The translations under genes were made by a program, and so were the position numbers. 64,000 bases of DNA from Strongylocentrotus droebachiensis (lineage: Eukaryota > Echinodermata > Echinoidea > Camarodonta > Strongylocentrotidae): positions 310,001 to 374,000 of the forward strand of contig JAVYIG010000897.1 of the NCBI GenBank assembly GCA_035222895.1. Direction: 5' to 3'. The notes beneath the pieces are model-generated. The model was not told the origin of the DNA. It did no database searches and worked only from the letters and a program-made list of their open reading frames with translations. Positions 62,690 through 64,000 of the stretch are shown piece by piece. Positions within the stretch are counted from its first letter, which is position 1; the number at the start of each line of letters is the position of its first letter.

Positions 62690-62839
62690 AAAGTGGCTTA
62701 CTCTATCTATCAACCAATATGTGAGACAACGCAAGGGCAATTTTGTATTTCGTTTGTAGGAACAAAGCTGTGGAATGATCTCCCAGATGAAATTAGATTA
62801 AAAACATCGAGGTTATCTGTCCACCTACCTTCTATGTAA
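62690..62839 (+). pseudogene. LINE ORF2 C-terminal fragment with stop codon
   Basis: The frame ending in TAA at 62837-62839 reads TQGQFCISFVGTKLWNDLPD, then EIRLKTSRLSVHLPSM. The order of aromatic strand, G-x-KLWNxLPxEIR, then a short serine/leucine tail, is the usual C-terminal end of non-LTR retrotransposon reverse transcriptase proteins. The upstream part of the frame (from 62636) is simple-sequence derived and does not look like RT, so only the last ~50 codons survive, probably through 5' truncation. Catalytic motifs are absent, so the copy is inactive. Confidence 0.6.
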
Positions 62840-62953
62840 ATGACGTGGGTCTTCGTTTTTCCTTTTATATTACTTGTCTTCCTTTTATATGTGAAGAGTT
62901 TCATTCCAAAAGGAGCCAAATCCACTTTGGGTACTTCTGAGTAAATTGCCTTT

Positions 62954-63540
62954 TTTATTTATCCACTTTCCCTTTAGCCATGTATACCTTCATGTTGTTA
63001 TATATGTTAAAGGTGTCACCCTGCATGGACCTGATTATCTGCCAATAATATTATATTATATGATATGATAAGAAAAAATCTTCCCTTCGGCTTTTCTGAT
63101 GTTTACTAAATTTTTAGATTTTTTATTTTCGTGGATTTAGCTCCTTTTGGAATGAAACATGTTATTGTACCTAAAAAAATAAAAAATAAATCAAATTTTC
63201 TCAATAAAGTCACTGAAATTTTATTCAAATTTAGCAGCAAACCTTTCCTTTTAAATAATAATAGTGAAATCACACATAAAAATAACCTTTCGAAAAGAAA
63301 GTAAACAACATTATTACAGTTTCATTCCAAAAGGAGCTAAATCCATTCAATTCCAAAAGAAGCTAAATCCATGTTTCATTCAAAAAGGAATTACTAAATC
63401 CACAAAATCTAAAAATTTGATAGAAATCAGAAATAACTGGTGGATTTTTTGTCTTATCATATATTATAGGTGCAGAGCGACACCTTTAACATATATAACA
63501 ACATGAAGGTACATGGCTAAAGGGAAAGTGGAGAAATAAA
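62954..63540. mobile_element. Large imperfect inverted repeat (foldback element)
   Basis: The left arm 62954-63161 and the reverse complement of the right arm 63370-63540 align along their length. The outer ~60 bases are nearly identical: CCACTTTCCCTTTAGCCATG, CTTCATGTTGTTATATATGT, TAAAGGTGTC. The middle diverges (the left arm is ~35 bp longer), and the inner ends share TTTTTAGATTTT, GTGGATTTAG and GAATGAAACATG. The ~208-bp centre contains further copies of TTCCAAAAGGAGCTAAATCC, and one more lies outside at about 62905. No reading frame is present. It fits a foldback or hairpin-type non-autonomous element. Confidence 0.7.
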
Positions 63541-64000
63541 AAGAAAGAAATTAAAAAAAATATTAAAAATTGTTGTATCAGTATACTATAATGAATGACA
63601 GTAGTGAATTAATTTAACATCTTACTTGATTCATACTTGTCCATAATGCAGTGTTTTTCAGTATTCTTATTTTGGTACTGCATGCAATTGTAAAGTTTAA
63701 AAAAAAAAGTGATTGTAACTTCTTGTAAATAAGTTGTGTTCTACAGTGCCTGTGTATTGCATGACCTACGTCAGTACGTGATAACTTGTAAATGTGTAAA
63801 GACATAAGATTTTAATATAATTATAGTAATGCTAAAATGAAGATACATAACATATTTTTATGGTGTACATTGAAAGCTTTATTCGGCCATAACTAACAGT
63901 TAAATTTACACAACATTATTCAGATGAATACAAATTATACTTGCTGTACTGAAGGCAATATTTAAACGTGATGTTGATTCCAACCATTGCATACAAACAG
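63541..64000. other. AT-rich end of window
   Basis: Apart from the weak exon candidate at 63626-63677, nothing was recognised. The last bases, CATACAAACAG, could be an acceptor for an exon beyond the window, but no pyrimidine tract supports it. Confidence 0.35.
63626..63677 (-). CDS. Weak candidate 52-bp exon (minus strand)
   Basis: On the minus strand, a T-rich tract (about 11 T's) leads to ATTGCATGCAG at the acceptor, and GAATCAA|GTAAGATG forms the donor. One frame is open: YQNKNTEKHCIMDKYES plus one base. Its exit phase (1) does not fit directly onto the exon at 60543-60674, which needs two incoming bases. If it is real, another exon must lie between them or it belongs to a different transcript. 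The exon is too short to judge by composition. Confidence 0.2.

Overview
The window looks like non-coding DNA from a marine invertebrate nuclear genome. The evidence is repeat families with the TGACCTTTGACC / CCCCAAAATC module, LINE-type WNxLP protein remnants, spliced exon candidates and a huge tandem array, and no bacterial gene organisation. I cannot fix the phylum; echinoderm, mollusc or hemichordate would all fit. Nothing here reads as an operon or a complete protein gene.

Layout. Positions 1-3100: a possible C-terminal coding exon at the very start (2-169), about 1 kb of unassigned AT-rich DNA, then three interspersed elements. These are a small TIR element (A, 1410-1746), a retroelement-like tail ending in (TTGAA)n, and a larger TIR element (B, 2119-3021) built on about five copies of a 151-bp repeat that carries perfect DR1 nuclear-receptor half-site pairs. 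Positions 3101-58237: one continuous 55.1-kb C-rich minisatellite of roughly 500+ monomers of 93-116 bp. It has nested higher-order repeats (HORs): a 742-bp seven-monomer unit and 2.1-2.5-kb blocks on the left, 3.1-3.6-kb units in the middle, and a ~14.2-kb macro-unit present twice plus a partial third copy on the right. Positions 58238-59813: a third element (C) of 168-bp repeats, split by a ~1.03-kb foldback insertion with GCCCCCGTG-type ends. Positions 59814-64000: two minus-strand exon candidates in compatible phase (60543-60674 and 59860-59941), two LINE ORF2 tail fragments, a six-copy 183-bp satellite (61056-62172), and a large imperfect inverted repeat (62954-63540).

The main object of interest is the array. 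Each monomer carries a pyrimidine tract running into ACACAG|GTGT, so a 3' splice-site-like signal abuts a 5' splice-site-like signal. The same spot contains a CAGGTG E-box, next to a variable C-run whose complement is G-rich. Two monomer classes differ by a clean 16-bp indel. Shared private variants at a constant ~14.24-kb offset show recent large-scale tandem duplication. Whether the array is transcribed, acts as a binding-site sink, or is passive satellite cannot be decided from sequence alone.
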